A stretch of DNA of 6,493 nucleotides, from assembly GCA_937922105.1 (NCBI GenBank), contig CAKZVN010000267.1, forward strand, positions 1-6,493, read 5' to 3'. The first letter of the stretch is position 1. Every line of letters starts with the position of its first letter. The stretch comes from an uncultured Litorilinea sp. GTDB taxonomy: Bacteria; Chloroflexota; Anaerolineae; Caldilineales; Caldilineaceae. Both the position numbers and the translations under genes were made by a program. The notes beneath the pieces were generated by a model. That model ran no database searches. It was given only the letters and a program-made list of their open reading frames with translations, and had not been told where the DNA came from. This document shows, one piece after another, positions 1 through 6,058 of this stretch.

Positions 1-541
1 GGATGCCGCTCCACGTCGGCGGCGCGGGGAAGACCTTGAAACTCGCTTCCACGATGACAGCCAGGCGACCCGCAGAGCCGACCATGAGTTTGGGCAGGTC
101 AAAGCCCGCGGCATTTTTGACGACCTTGCCGCCGCCGCGCACCAATCTGCCGGAGCCGTCTACGATCCGCACGCCGACGATGAAGTCGCGCAGCCCGCCG
201 TACCGATAGCGCCCGCTGCCGCTAAGACCGGCGGCGATGGTTCCACCCAGGGTCGCACCTGCCTCGACCAGAGGCGGGTCGAAGGGAAGGGCTTGCCCAT
301 GTTGTGCCAGCGCAGCCGTAATCTCGCGCAGGGGGGTGCCTGCCAGCGCAGTGAACGTATACTCCCCTGGGTCGTACTCCAAGATACCGGTGAGGCCGCG
401 CAGGTCCAGCGGTATTGCGCCGGGGGCGATGGCAAGGGCCGGCTTGGTTTGCGCACCGTGGGGCAAGAGCCGCGGCAGGCTGCGCACGGCGTCCTGGACT
501 TGTGCCGGGTTGGTGGGTGCAACTGCGGTGATGGCGTTCAT
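1..541 (-). CDS. glcE: Glycolate oxidase subunit GlcE (FAD-binding), 3' end cut by the window edge
   Basis: The reverse strand reads open from an ATG at 541 to the left edge, giving the first 180 residues; the family is usually about 350 residues, so roughly half is present. GlcE is the second FAD-binding subunit of the membrane-associated glycolate dehydrogenase GlcDEF, which oxidises glycolate (and often D-lactate) to the 2-oxo acid. The visible part is the PCMH-type FAD-binding fold. It shows GATLGGTIAAGLSGSGR at residues 95-111, RYGGLRDFIVGV at 113-124, and a GGKVVKNAAGFDLPKLMVG stretch at 137-155 followed by SAG, which is the GlcE version of the GKVVKNVAGYDL-K signature. The ATG overlaps the glcD stop codon by four bases (ATGA), so translational coupling is likely. 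A third subunit, the iron-sulfur GlcF, would be expected beyond the left edge. The family assignment is firm; glycolate as opposed to lactate as the substrate is inferred from the D-E pair. Confidence 0.88.
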   Translation of the reverse strand, partial: MNAITAVAPTNPAQVQDAVRSLPRLLPHGAQTKPALAIAPGAIPLDLRGLTGILEYDPGEYTFTALAGTPLREITAALAQHGQALPFDPPLVEAGATLGGTIAAGLSGSGRYRYGGLRDFIVGVRIVDGSGRLVRGGGKVVKNAAGFDLPKLMVGSAGRLAVIVEASFKVFPAPPTWSGI

Positions 542-1992
542 GCGCGACTGATCACCCCCTGTCGTTCCAGCGGATGGGGATGGTGGGACGCAGTTGCGGC
601 GCCGTCTCCTGCATCGGTGGGGAACATCTTGCCGCGATTGGCGAGCATGGCGGGGTCCACAGCACGGCGCAAATCAGCCATGCAGGCAAGGTCCTCGGGC
701 GCAAACATGGCGGGCATGTACTGGCGTTTTTCCATGCCGACGCCATGCTCCCCGGTGATGGAGCCGCCCAGCGCAATGCAGAGTTTGAGAATTTCGCCCG
801 CCAGTTCCTCGGCGCGGGCAAGCGCGCCCGCCTCGCGACCGTTGTAGAGAATCAAGGGGTGTAGGTTCCCGTCACCGGCGTGAAAGACATTGGCGACGCG
901 CAAGCCGTAGGTCATGCTCAGACGCTCAATGGCGGCAAGCGCCTCGCCCAACCGGCTGCGCGGCACGACACCGTCTTGAACGATGTAGTCTGGGCTAAGG
1001 CGACCGACCGCGGAGAAGGCGCCTTTGCGCCCCTTCCAGATGCGTGCGCGGTCGGCCTCGTCGTGGGCGATGCGGATTTCTTGCGCGCCGGATTGGGCGA
1101 TGAGGGTCTGTAGCTGCTTGAATTCTTCCTCGACCTGGTCGGCGTCGCCCTCCAACTCCACGATGAGGAGCGCGGCGGCGTCGCGCGGATACCCTGCATG
1201 GACGGAGGCCTCGGCGGCTTCGATGGCGAGGCGGTCCATGATCTCCATCGCACCGGGCAGCAATCCCGCGGCGACGACACGGCTGACCGCGTCGCCGGCG
1301 GCTTGTAGACTGGCATAGGAGGCGAGAAGCGTGCGATAGCGTTCGGGTTTGGGCATGAGCCGCAAAGTGATCTCTAGGGCGATCCCGAACAGCCCCTCGC
1401 TGCCGACGAAGAAGCCGGTGACGTCGGGACCGATGCTCTCCAGGCTGTCGCTGCCCAGAGAGACGACTTCGCCGTCGGGCAAGACGGCCTGTATGGCGAG
1501 GATGTGGTTGGCGGTCATGCCGTACTTGAGGCAGTGCGCGCCGCCGGAATTGAAGGCTAGGTTGCCGCCGATGGTGCAAATGAGTTGGCTGGAGGGATCG
1601 GGCGCATAGTAAAGGCCGTGGGATGCAGCGGCTTTGGTCACGTCCAGGTTGATCACACCGGGTTCGACGACGGCAAGGCGGTTGACCGGGTCAAGGCGCA
1701 GGATGCGGTTGAGACGGTTGAGCGCGATGACGATGCCGTCCTCGATGGGGAGGGAGCCGCCGGAGAGACTGGTGCCGCTGCCGCGTGCGACGAACGGAAT
1801 ATCGTGGCGGCTGCACAAGCGCACGACATCAATGACCTCTTGCCGTGTTTCAGTCTGGACGACGGCTAAAGGGCGCGTGCGAAAAGCGGTGAGGGCGTCG
1901 CTCTCGTAGGGCGCCAGTTGTTCGGCGCGGCGGTAGATGCGCGGCGGCGGAATGATGGACGATAGAGCAGCCAGAAAGGCGTCGTGACGCAT
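538..1992 (-). CDS. glcD: Glycolate oxidase subunit GlcD, FAD-linked oxidase
   Basis: This 484-residue protein matches the family length (E. coli GlcD is 499). GlcD is the catalytic flavoprotein of glycolate dehydrogenase; it oxidises glycolate to glyoxylate and passes electrons towards the membrane quinone pool with GlcE and GlcF. The N-terminal PCMH FAD domain shows VARGSGTSLSGGS at residues 68-80 and the stretch around 132-158 with DPSS, IGGNLAFNSGG and KYG. The C-terminal FAD-oxidase cap carries HAGDGNLHP at 371-379 and GEHGVGMEK at 414-422, which supply the conserved histidines and the acidic residues of the active site. It ends with an NRGKMFP variant of the usual NPGK(I/M)FP and an unconserved tail of about 25 residues. 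The start is supported by GAGGG (1997-2001) four bases upstream and a promoter at 2086-2115. The stop overlaps the glcE start. D-lactate dehydrogenase (cytochrome) is a close relative and cannot be excluded from sequence alone. Confidence 0.93.
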   Translation of the reverse strand: MRHDAFLAALSSIIPPPRIYRRAEQLAPYESDALTAFRTRPLAVVQTETRQEVIDVVRLCSRHDIPFVARGSGTSLSGGSLPIEDGIVIALNRLNRILRLDPVNRLAVVEPGVINLDVTKAAASHGLYYAPDPSSQLICTIGGNLAFNSGGAHCLKYGMTANHILAIQAVLPDGEVVSLGSDSLESIGPDVTGFFVGSEGLFGIALEITLRLMPKPERYRTLLASYASLQAAGDAVSRVVAAGLLPGAMEIMDRLAIEAAEASVHAGYPRDAAALLIVELEGDADQVEEEFKQLQTLIAQSGAQEIRIAHDEADRARIWKGRKGAFSAVGRLSPDYIVQDGVVPRSRLGEALAAIERLSMTYGLRVANVFHAGDGNLHPLILYNGREAGALARAEELAGEILKLCIALGGSITGEHGVGMEKRQYMPAMFAPEDLACMADLRRAVDPAMLANRGKMFPTDAGDGAATASHHPHPLERQGVISRA

Positions 1993-2067
1993 GAGTCCCT
2001 CACGGCGAGGCCGACGACGAGCGCCGTCCTCGATGGTCTGGATAGGCCGCCCTGCGGGAAGCGGCGA

Positions 2068-2092
2068 CTACAACCGATGTCTCCGATTGTAG
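2068..2092 (-). promoter_or_regulatory. Inverted repeat over the glcD -10 box, candidate operator
   Basis: On the minus strand the arms CTACAATCGG and TCGGTTGTAG flank a 5-bp centre (AGACA). They match as an inverted repeat at 8 of 10 positions, with the outer six bases perfect. The left arm contains the TACAAT -10 box and the right arm covers the expected start site, which is where a repressor would block initiation. No regulator gene is present in the window. glc operons in other bacteria are often controlled by GntR/FadR-family proteins such as GlcC, but which protein binds here is unknown. It could also be an RNA hairpin only if transcription started further upstream. Confidence 0.45.
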
Positions 2093-2115
2093 CCCAGCAC
2101 GGGCGCGCGGGTCAA
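2086..2115 (-). promoter_or_regulatory. Sigma-70-type promoter for glcDE
   Basis: Reading the minus strand, TTGACC (2115-2110) is followed by 18 bases and TACAAT (2091-2086), a near-consensus housekeeping promoter. Transcription would begin near 2079 and give a leader of about 87 nt before glcD. The -35 box overlaps the stop codon of the upstream solute-binding protein gene (2112-2114), so glcDE can be expressed separately from the gcv cluster. Confidence 0.68.
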
Positions 2116-3389
2116 TCCTCGGCTAGCTGCGCCAACGCAGCGGTAAAGTTGTCCAGGTCGTCTGCGGCATCGGGGAGGAGCCGATTGAGGCGGGTGACGC
2201 GATTGGTGAATTCGGTGCCGCCCGTCCAGGGCACAGCCGTGTCGAGCGCGGCGACAAAGGGGGCATAGTCCGGGTTGGCGGCACCCCACTGGGCTGCCAG
2301 GGTGCGGTTGGGGGGCAGGGACTTGGCTGCGTCTGCCCAAGGGAGCGTCACCGCGGGGGACGCGAGATAGGCGGCCAGCGTGAAGGCTGCCTCCGGGTCG
2401 GGTGCAGCGGCGCTGACGACCCAGCAGGTGACAAAGGCTGTGGACGCACGGCGTGCAGGACCGGCGGGCAACTCCATGACCTCGTAGCGCAACAGGGGAA
2501 ACTCGCGCTCGAGAAAGGGGCGCAGCCAGGGGCCTTCGACGGTCATGGCAACTTTGCCGCGCCCGAAGGCTTCGCCGTTCCAGGTACTGTCAACCCGTCC
2601 CGGCTCGACGGCAACTCCGTCGGCATAGAGCGCGGTGAGGAATTCCAGTGTGGGACGCACATGATCACCGGTCCAGGCGGTGTCGTCGGTGGTGGCTTGA
2701 AGGAGAAAGGTATGCAGGCGACTGAGATCGCGGGTGAGGGCTAGGCCGAAGAGACCGAAGTTGGCGTCGGTGGTGGCGCGCGCAGCGGTGGCGAAATCCT
2801 CCCAGGTCCAACCCGGTTGGGGCAACGCCACGTCTTTGCGTGCAAAGAGCCTGGGATTGATGTAGACGGCGAGTGTAGCGATCTCGCGCGGCAAGCAATA
2901 GGGCACGCCGTTGACAGTTAACCCGGCTGCCAGGGCGGGGGGGAGATCGGGAGAGGCTGCCAAGCCGGCGGGTAGCGGGCGGATGCGCTCGGCTGCCGCG
3001 TAGTCGGCGAGTTGATGCGCGGCGAGGAGAAAGAGATCGGGCGGCTCACCGTCGAGAAAGGCGGTCTCCAGTACGTCCGGGTAGTCGGGGGCAAGGAGAC
3101 CGCGCACGCGCAAGTGAGGATGCGTCGCCTCGAAATTGAGGATGGCTTCTTGGAGGACGCGGTTTTCCGCCGGGGAGGCGGACCAGCCCAAGAGGGAGAC
3201 AGTGCGTGGGCCGGGGGTAGGCGTCGGCCCGGCAAAAGGCCAAGTCGGAACGGTGAACTCCGGCAGGGCTGGCGGACGCGCGCACGCGCCGAGCGCGAGG
3301 GCAAGCAAAAGAAGACCGGACCACCGCAGCAGACGGCGCAGCGGCCCGGTCAGGCAGTGGTTAACCGGCCTCTTCCACAAAAGCGGCAT
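2112..3389 (-). CDS. ABC transporter extracellular solute-binding lipoprotein (family 1, sugar-type)
   Basis: With the ATG at 3389 the product has 425 residues. It begins with a basic stretch and a hydrophobic segment (WSGLLLLALALGAC) ending in a lipobox with Cys36, so it should be exported, lipidated and held at the outer face of the membrane. A Pro/Thr-rich linker (GPTPTPGP) follows. The body looks like the family-1 solute-binding fold: FEATHPHLRVRG near 86-97, PPDLFLLAA near 116-124, a CLPREIATLAVYINPRLF stretch near 165-182, GWTWEDF near 193-199, and GRGKVAMTVEGPW near 276-288. Such proteins deliver sugars or related solutes to a membrane permease, but no permease or ATPase gene is adjacent, so the ligand is unknown. 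The start lies 29 bp inside gcvH. A GAGGAG sits only one base before this ATG, so the TTG at 3380 is an alternative; both keep the signal peptide. The reading frame stays open to 3464, but that region is gcvH coding sequence. Confidence 0.82.
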   Translation of the reverse strand: MPLLWKRPVNHCLTGPLRRLLRWSGLLLLALALGACARPPALPEFTVPTWPFAGPTPTPGPRTVSLLGWSASPAENRVLQEAILNFEATHPHLRVRGLLAPDYPDVLETAFLDGEPPDLFLLAAHQLADYAAAERIRPLPAGLAASPDLPPALAAGLTVNGVPYCLPREIATLAVYINPRLFARKDVALPQPGWTWEDFATAARATTDANFGLFGLALTRDLSRLHTFLLQATTDDTAWTGDHVRPTLEFLTALYADGVAVEPGRVDSTWNGEAFGRGKVAMTVEGPWLRPFLEREFPLLRYEVMELPAGPARRASTAFVTCWVVSAAAPDPEAAFTLAAYLASPAVTLPWADAAKSLPPNRTLAAQWGAANPDYAPFVAALDTAVPWTGGTEFTNRVTRLNRLLPDAADDLDNFTAALAQLAED

Positions 3390-3759
3390 ACTCCTCGGGC
3401 GAGAGCAGACGGGAAAGTTCCTCGTCCAGGGCCGCGGTCGGGGTGATCTTGAAAAACCAGGCATCGTAAGGGCGCTGGTTGATGATCTCGGGGGTAGATT
3501 CTAGCGCGGAGTTGACTTCGGCGATGACCCCGCTGACAGGCGCAATGATGTCTTCGGCGGCTTTGACCGACTCGACGGTGGCGATTTCTTGCCCGGCGGT
3601 GACCGTCTCGCCGACCTCCGGGAGGTCAACATACACGACGTCGCTCAGTTCATCTTGGGCGAAATCGGAGATGCCGACGACGGCGACGCCCTCTTCCAGG
3701 CGCACCCATTCGTGGCTCTTGGCGTATTTGGCGGCGGCGTCTAATTTGTGGCTTGCCAT
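3361..3759 (-). CDS. gcvH: Glycine cleavage system H protein
   Basis: This small protein of 132 residues is the lipoyl carrier of the glycine cleavage system. It shuttles the aminomethyl group from GcvP to GcvT and is then reoxidised by the L-protein. It opens with the characteristic KYAKSHEWVR (residues 11-20), followed by VGISDFAQDELSDVVYVDLP (29-48) and the lipoylation motif VESVKAAEDI (62-71), in which Lys66 is the lipoyl site. The end, LLSPEEYAAFVEEAG, is also typical. I chose the ATG at 3759 because GGAGG lies upstream (3770-3774) and the resulting N-terminus fits the family. An earlier in-frame ATG at 3801 would add 14 residues and overlap the gcvT stop as ATGA, but it lacks a ribosome-binding site. 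The gene sits directly downstream of gcvT and overlaps the following lipoprotein gene, so one transcript is likely. Confidence 0.94.
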   Translation of the reverse strand: MASHKLDAAAKYAKSHEWVRLEEGVAVVGISDFAQDELSDVVYVDLPEVGETVTAGQEIATVESVKAAEDIIAPVSGVIAEVNSALESTPEIINQRPYDAWFFKITPTAALDEELSRLLSPEEYAAFVEEAG

Positions 3760-3769
3760 AGGGGTAGGT

Positions 3770-3774
3770 CCTCC
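3770..3774 (-). promoter_or_regulatory. Ribosome-binding site deciding the gcvH start
   Basis: The minus strand reads GGAGG ten bases before the ATG at 3759. This is slightly long spacing, but it is the only good Shine-Dalgarno near either candidate start, and it favours 3759 over the ATG at 3801. Confidence 0.55.
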
Positions 3775-3797
3775 AGGCCGGATCACCGGCGCAGTAT

Positions 3798-4886
3798 TCA
3801 TTTGGTACGTGGGGTATAGAACGGTCGTTTTACGATGCGCGCGGCTTTGGGTTGGCCGCGCACGATGATCTCAAGGGAGGTCCCGACAGCCGCGTGCTCA
3901 CGCGGAACGTAGCCGAGGCCGAGGAAGCGGTCCAGGGTCGGGCTTTTCATCCCGGTGGTGACATGGCCCACAATCTGTCCTGCGACGGCGATGGGGTAGT
4001 GCTCGCGCGGGACGGCGCGGTCAACCATCTCGAAGCCGACGAGCAGGCGGGTAGGTTGTTCCAGCTTGGTCTTGAGCAGAGCATTGCGCCCGATGAACTC
4101 TTTGTCCCAGGCAATGGTCCAGCCCAGACGGGCTTCCAGCGGGTTGATGTCGGCGGTAATCTCATGACCGTAAAGGGGCATGCAGGCTTCGAAGCGCAGG
4201 CTGTCGCGTGCGGCAAGACCACAAGGCAGCAAACCGAAAGGGCGGCCCGCGTCGAGCAGGCAATTCCAGATGGTCTGCGCGGCGGTCGCGGGGAGGTATA
4301 GCTCGAAGCCGTCTTCACCGGTATAGCCGGTGCGCCCGATGAGGACTTCAGTGCCCGTCAACGTAACGTGACGTGCGGTGCGCGCGGGCATGTCGTCCAG
4401 GTTATCGGTGACAAGCGTTTGCAGGATGGCGGCGGCGCGGGGACCCTGCAGCGCGAGCATGGCGGTTTCGTCGGAGCGGTCGTGCAAGGTAACGTCGAAG
4501 TCCAGGCTCTGGGCCTGGAGCCAGGCGAAATCTTTGCTGCGATTGGCTGCGTTGACCACAATGAGCCAGCGGTCGGTGAGGTGATAGACAAAGATGTCGT
4601 CTACGATGCCGCCGTCGGCATAGAGCAGGAGGCTGTAGGCCGCCTGGTGGGTTGCCAGCCGGCTGAGGTCGCGCACCTGGACAAGTTGTAGAAAGTCCAG
4701 TGTATCCGGCCCTTGCACTTCAATTTGGCCCATGTGGCTGATGTCAAAAAGGCCGGCGGCATTGCGGACGGCATGATGCTCGGCAGTAGGCCCGGCGGGA
4801 TATTGGACGGGCAACTCCCAGCCGGCGAACTCCACCATGCGCCCGCCTAGATCGAGATGTGTCTGATAGAGCTGCGTCCGCGCCAT
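3798..4886 (-). CDS. gcvT: Aminomethyltransferase, glycine cleavage system T protein
   Basis: The protein has 362 residues, the normal T-protein length. GcvT transfers the methylene carbon from the aminomethyl-lipoyl arm of GcvH to tetrahydrofolate, giving 5,10-methylene-THF and ammonia. Family signatures appear in order: LYQTHLDLGGRMVEFAGWELP (6-26, starting LYQTH and ending WELP), GLFDISHMGQIEV (45-57), DGGIVDD (91-97) carrying the catalytic aspartate (probably Asp96), GRTGYTGEDGFELY (184-197), CGLAARDSLRFEACMPLYGH (222-241) and GHVTTGMKSPTL (307-318), plus the C-terminal barrel domain. The ATG at 4886 is preceded by AAGGA with seven-base spacing and by a promoter at 4930-4959. Upstream in-frame ATGs (to 5096) would read back through the tRNA gene and are not credible. 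gcvH follows immediately. gcvP and lpd are absent here and must be encoded elsewhere for the system to work. Confidence 0.96.
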   Translation of the reverse strand: MARTQLYQTHLDLGGRMVEFAGWELPVQYPAGPTAEHHAVRNAAGLFDISHMGQIEVQGPDTLDFLQLVQVRDLSRLATHQAAYSLLLYADGGIVDDIFVYHLTDRWLIVVNAANRSKDFAWLQAQSLDFDVTLHDRSDETAMLALQGPRAAAILQTLVTDNLDDMPARTARHVTLTGTEVLIGRTGYTGEDGFELYLPATAAQTIWNCLLDAGRPFGLLPCGLAARDSLRFEACMPLYGHEITADINPLEARLGWTIAWDKEFIGRNALLKTKLEQPTRLLVGFEMVDRAVPREHYPIAVAGQIVGHVTTGMKSPTLDRFLGLGYVPREHAAVGTSLEIIVRGQPKAARIVKRPFYTPRTK

Positions 4887-4929
4887 GCTGCGTCCTTTTC
4901 GCGTTGAGGTCTCGTCCCTGTTGAGTGGC

Positions 4930-4959
4930 AGTATAGCCGCGCGGCGGTGGCTTTGGCAA
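4930..4959 (-). promoter_or_regulatory. Promoter for the gcvT-gcvH-lipoprotein cluster
   Basis: On the minus strand TTGCCA (4959-4954), an 18-base spacer and TATACT (4935-4930) form a good sigma-70-type promoter. The start would be near 4923, leaving an untranslated leader of about 37 nt. That is too short for a glycine riboswitch, the common control of gcv genes in other bacteria. Confidence 0.62.
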
Positions 4960-4971
4960 AGGGCGGGTAGG

Positions 4972-5000
4972 TTGACACCAGTCTGGGCGTAGACTAGAAT
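4972..5000 (+). promoter_or_regulatory. Promoter for tRNA-Arg
   Basis: TTGACA (4972-4977), a 17-base spacer and TAGAAT (4995-5000) make a near-perfect sigma-70 promoter. Transcription would begin near 5007, about 25 nt before the mature tRNA. Its -35 box is only 12 bp from that of the divergent gcvT promoter. Confidence 0.72.
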
Positions 5001-5030
5001 ACCGGTGGCGCAAGCCATACGCCACGAGAT

Positions 5031-5104
5031 GGCCCCGTAGCTCAGTTGGAGAGAGCACCCGCCTTCTAAGCGGACGGTCGTGCGTTCGAGTCGCACCGGG
5101 GCTG
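5031..5104 (+). tRNA. tRNA-Arg (anticodon TCT)
   Basis: The 74 bases fold into a full cloverleaf. The acceptor stem is GGCCCCG/CGGGGCT with a G-U first pair. The D-arm is GCTC/GAGC with loop AGTTGGAGA. The anticodon stem has loop CTTCTAA with anticodon TCT at 5065-5067. The variable loop is CGGTC, and the T-arm GTGCG/CGCAC carries loop TTCGAGT. The anticodon reads AGA (and AGG by wobble), giving arginine. The discriminator is G at 5104 and no CCA is encoded, so the tail must be added after transcription. The top pair of the anticodon stem is a C27-A43 mismatch, a small oddity in an otherwise normal tRNA. A strong promoter precedes it and a hairpin follows. Confidence 0.95.
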
Positions 5105-5131
5105 CTAATCATATACGTTGAGTCTACCCTT

Positions 5132-5173
5132 GCCCTTCCGTGCTGCGGTGTACGTCGCTGGAAGGGCCGTTTT
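5132..5173 (+). terminator. Likely intrinsic terminator after tRNA-Arg
   Basis: GCCCTTCC (5132-5139) and GGAAGGGC (5160-5167) form a perfect 8-bp stem with a 20-nt loop. CG and four T residues (5170-5173), then GTGTGTG, follow. The T tract is short and the loop large, so efficiency is uncertain, but the position 28 nt after the tRNA fits. Confidence 0.55.
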
Positions 5174-5190
5174 GTGTGTGGCACAAAACG
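5168..5190 (+). repeat. Perfect 9-bp inverted repeat abutting the terminator
   Basis: CGTTTTGTG (5168-5176) and CACAAAACG (5182-5190) are exact reverse complements around the 5-base loop TGTGG. The left arm contains the T tract of the preceding hairpin, so the two structures are adjacent and partly competing. A second ACAAAAC copy at 5212-5218 could also pair with the left arm. No T run follows on either strand, so it is not a standard terminator by itself. Confidence 0.5.
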
Positions 5191-5255
5191 CGATCTACGA
5201 AGAGCCATGTGACAAAACTGCGGAACATTCCCTATTCCAATTTCGTCCTTGCACG

Positions 5256-5261
5256 TATAAT
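5256..5261 (+). promoter_or_regulatory. Candidate -10 box for the META-domain lipoprotein gene
   Basis: A consensus TATAAT lies about 87 bases before the ATG at 5348. No good -35 box sits 16-18 bases upstream (the region reads CTATTCC), so this is a weak or activator-dependent promoter candidate. The 150 bp around it are visibly richer in A and T than the surrounding genes, as expected for a promoter region. Confidence 0.38.
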
Positions 5262-5347
5262 TGCATGACTTGCCACGTGAGTTGTGATTGTTGCCCAAGA
5301 CGCAAATTGTTGTGTCATCACCGGATGAAAATGAAAGGGATTTCTGT

Positions 5348-5854
5348 ATGAAGCGGATGCCGGCGATCGCGCTTGTGGTCGTGATCATGGTGTTGGCTGG
5401 TTGTACGTTTGTGATCCAGCCGGAGAGTGGAAGTACCATTATTACGCCGAGCGAGTCGGCGAGTGCGGAGGTAGAGGTCACGCCCGAGGGCGTCGAGGAG
5501 GCGGCGATGAATCCTTTGACAGGGACGACGTGGCAGTGGCTGCGGACCGAGTATAGCGATGATTCGGTGGTGGAGGCTGCCGACCCCAGCCGCTATACGT
5601 TGACATTTAATGCCGACGGGTCGCTGGCGGCGCGTGTGGATTGCAACCGCGGCATGGGGAGCTACACGGCGGATGACGTGAGCCTTACGCTGGGACCGCT
5701 GGCGACGACGCGCATGATGTGCCCGCCGGATTCGCAGGACGGCGAATTTACGAAGCACTTGGATGGGGTCGTCAGCTACCTGATCGAAGATGGATTGCTC
5801 CATCTGGCGTTGCGCTATGACACGGGGATCATGGTGTTTGCGCCGGTAGAGTAA
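5348..5854 (+). CDS. META/HslJ-domain lipoprotein
   Basis: The ORF encodes 168 residues. It starts at an ATG preceded by AAAGGGA with suitable spacing. Residues 1-19 are a lipoprotein signal (MKRMPAIALVVVIMVLAGC) with lipobox VLAGC and Cys19, so the protein should be anchored outside the membrane. A low-complexity Ser/Glu/Thr-rich linker runs to about residue 54. Residues 57-165 form one META domain (DUF306, HslJ-like): LTGTTWQWL at 57-65, YTLTFNADGSLAARVDCNRG at 83-102, and the hallmark TRMMCP at 121-126. Cys99 and Cys125 are the usual conserved pair. E. coli HslJ has been linked to novobiocin resistance and heat shock, but the biochemical role of META domains is not settled. The gene stands alone, with a tRNA terminator upstream and a repeat downstream. 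The family call is firm; no specific function can be given. Confidence 0.88.
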   Translation: MKRMPAIALVVVIMVLAGCTFVIQPESGSTIITPSESASAEVEVTPEGVEEAAMNPLTGTTWQWLRTEYSDDSVVEAADPSRYTLTFNADGSLAARVDCNRGMGSYTADDVSLTLGPLATTRMMCPPDSQDGEFTKHLDGVVSYLIEDGLLHLALRYDTGIMVFAPVE

Positions 5855-5893
5855 GCCCAGCCTAAATGGTTTGATCGCCAAATAGCAAAGAGA

Positions 5894-6017
5894 GTCATGC
5901 CGAGCGCAGCGGCCCGCCCTGAGCGTAGCGAAGGGAAGCATCTTCCTCCGGTGGCGTATCGGGATTCTTCCCTTCGCCGGACTCCGGGCAAGCCGTCGCT
6001 GCGCTCCTCAGAATGAC
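5894..6017. repeat. Composite palindromic interspersed repeat (MITE/REP-like)
   Basis: The 124-bp unit begins GTCATGCCGAGCGCAGCG and ends in CGCTGCGCTCCTCAGAATGAC, whose reverse complement starts GTCATTCTGAG and then GCGCAGCG, giving imperfect terminal inverted repeats. Inside, GCGAAGGGAAG (5928-5938) and CTTCCCTTCGC (5967-5977) are an exact 11-bp inverted repeat. From memory, sequences of the form GTCATTCTGAGCG-AGCGAAG are dispersed in many copies in Chloroflexota and some other phyla and often give rise to false ORF calls. I see no clear target duplication at the ends and no transposase. In RNA it would form a long hairpin and might help end transcription of the preceding gene. Confidence 0.68.
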
Positions 6018-6058
6018 GGCTACTGGGCGAACAGACCACTGAAGTAATTTTGCTGAGA

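Noticed and set aside
237..1909. Many plus-strand reading frames opposite glcD and glcE
   Set aside because: They are shadows of GC-rich coding sequence; the minus-strand products carry complete family motifs.
3390..3464. Upstream extension of the solute-binding protein to an ATG at 3464
   Set aside because: The extra 25 residues lie entirely in gcvH coding sequence and would bury the lipoprotein signal peptide.
3760..3801. Longer gcvH start at 3801 overlapping the gcvT stop
   Set aside because: It has the attractive ATGA overlap but no ribosome-binding site, and the added residues are not family-like; 3759 has GGAGG upstream.
4744..5481. Long minus-strand reading frame of 245 codons spanning the tRNA gene
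   Set aside because: Part of its translation (GATRTHDRPLRRRVLSPTEL) is the well-known false peptide obtained by translating the antisense of a tRNA-Arg; it also overlaps gcvT in another frame.
5318..5941. Minus-strand reading frame opposite the META lipoprotein gene
   Set aside because: The plus strand has a signal peptide, lipobox and META motifs; the antisense product is Arg/His-rich with no recognisable domain.
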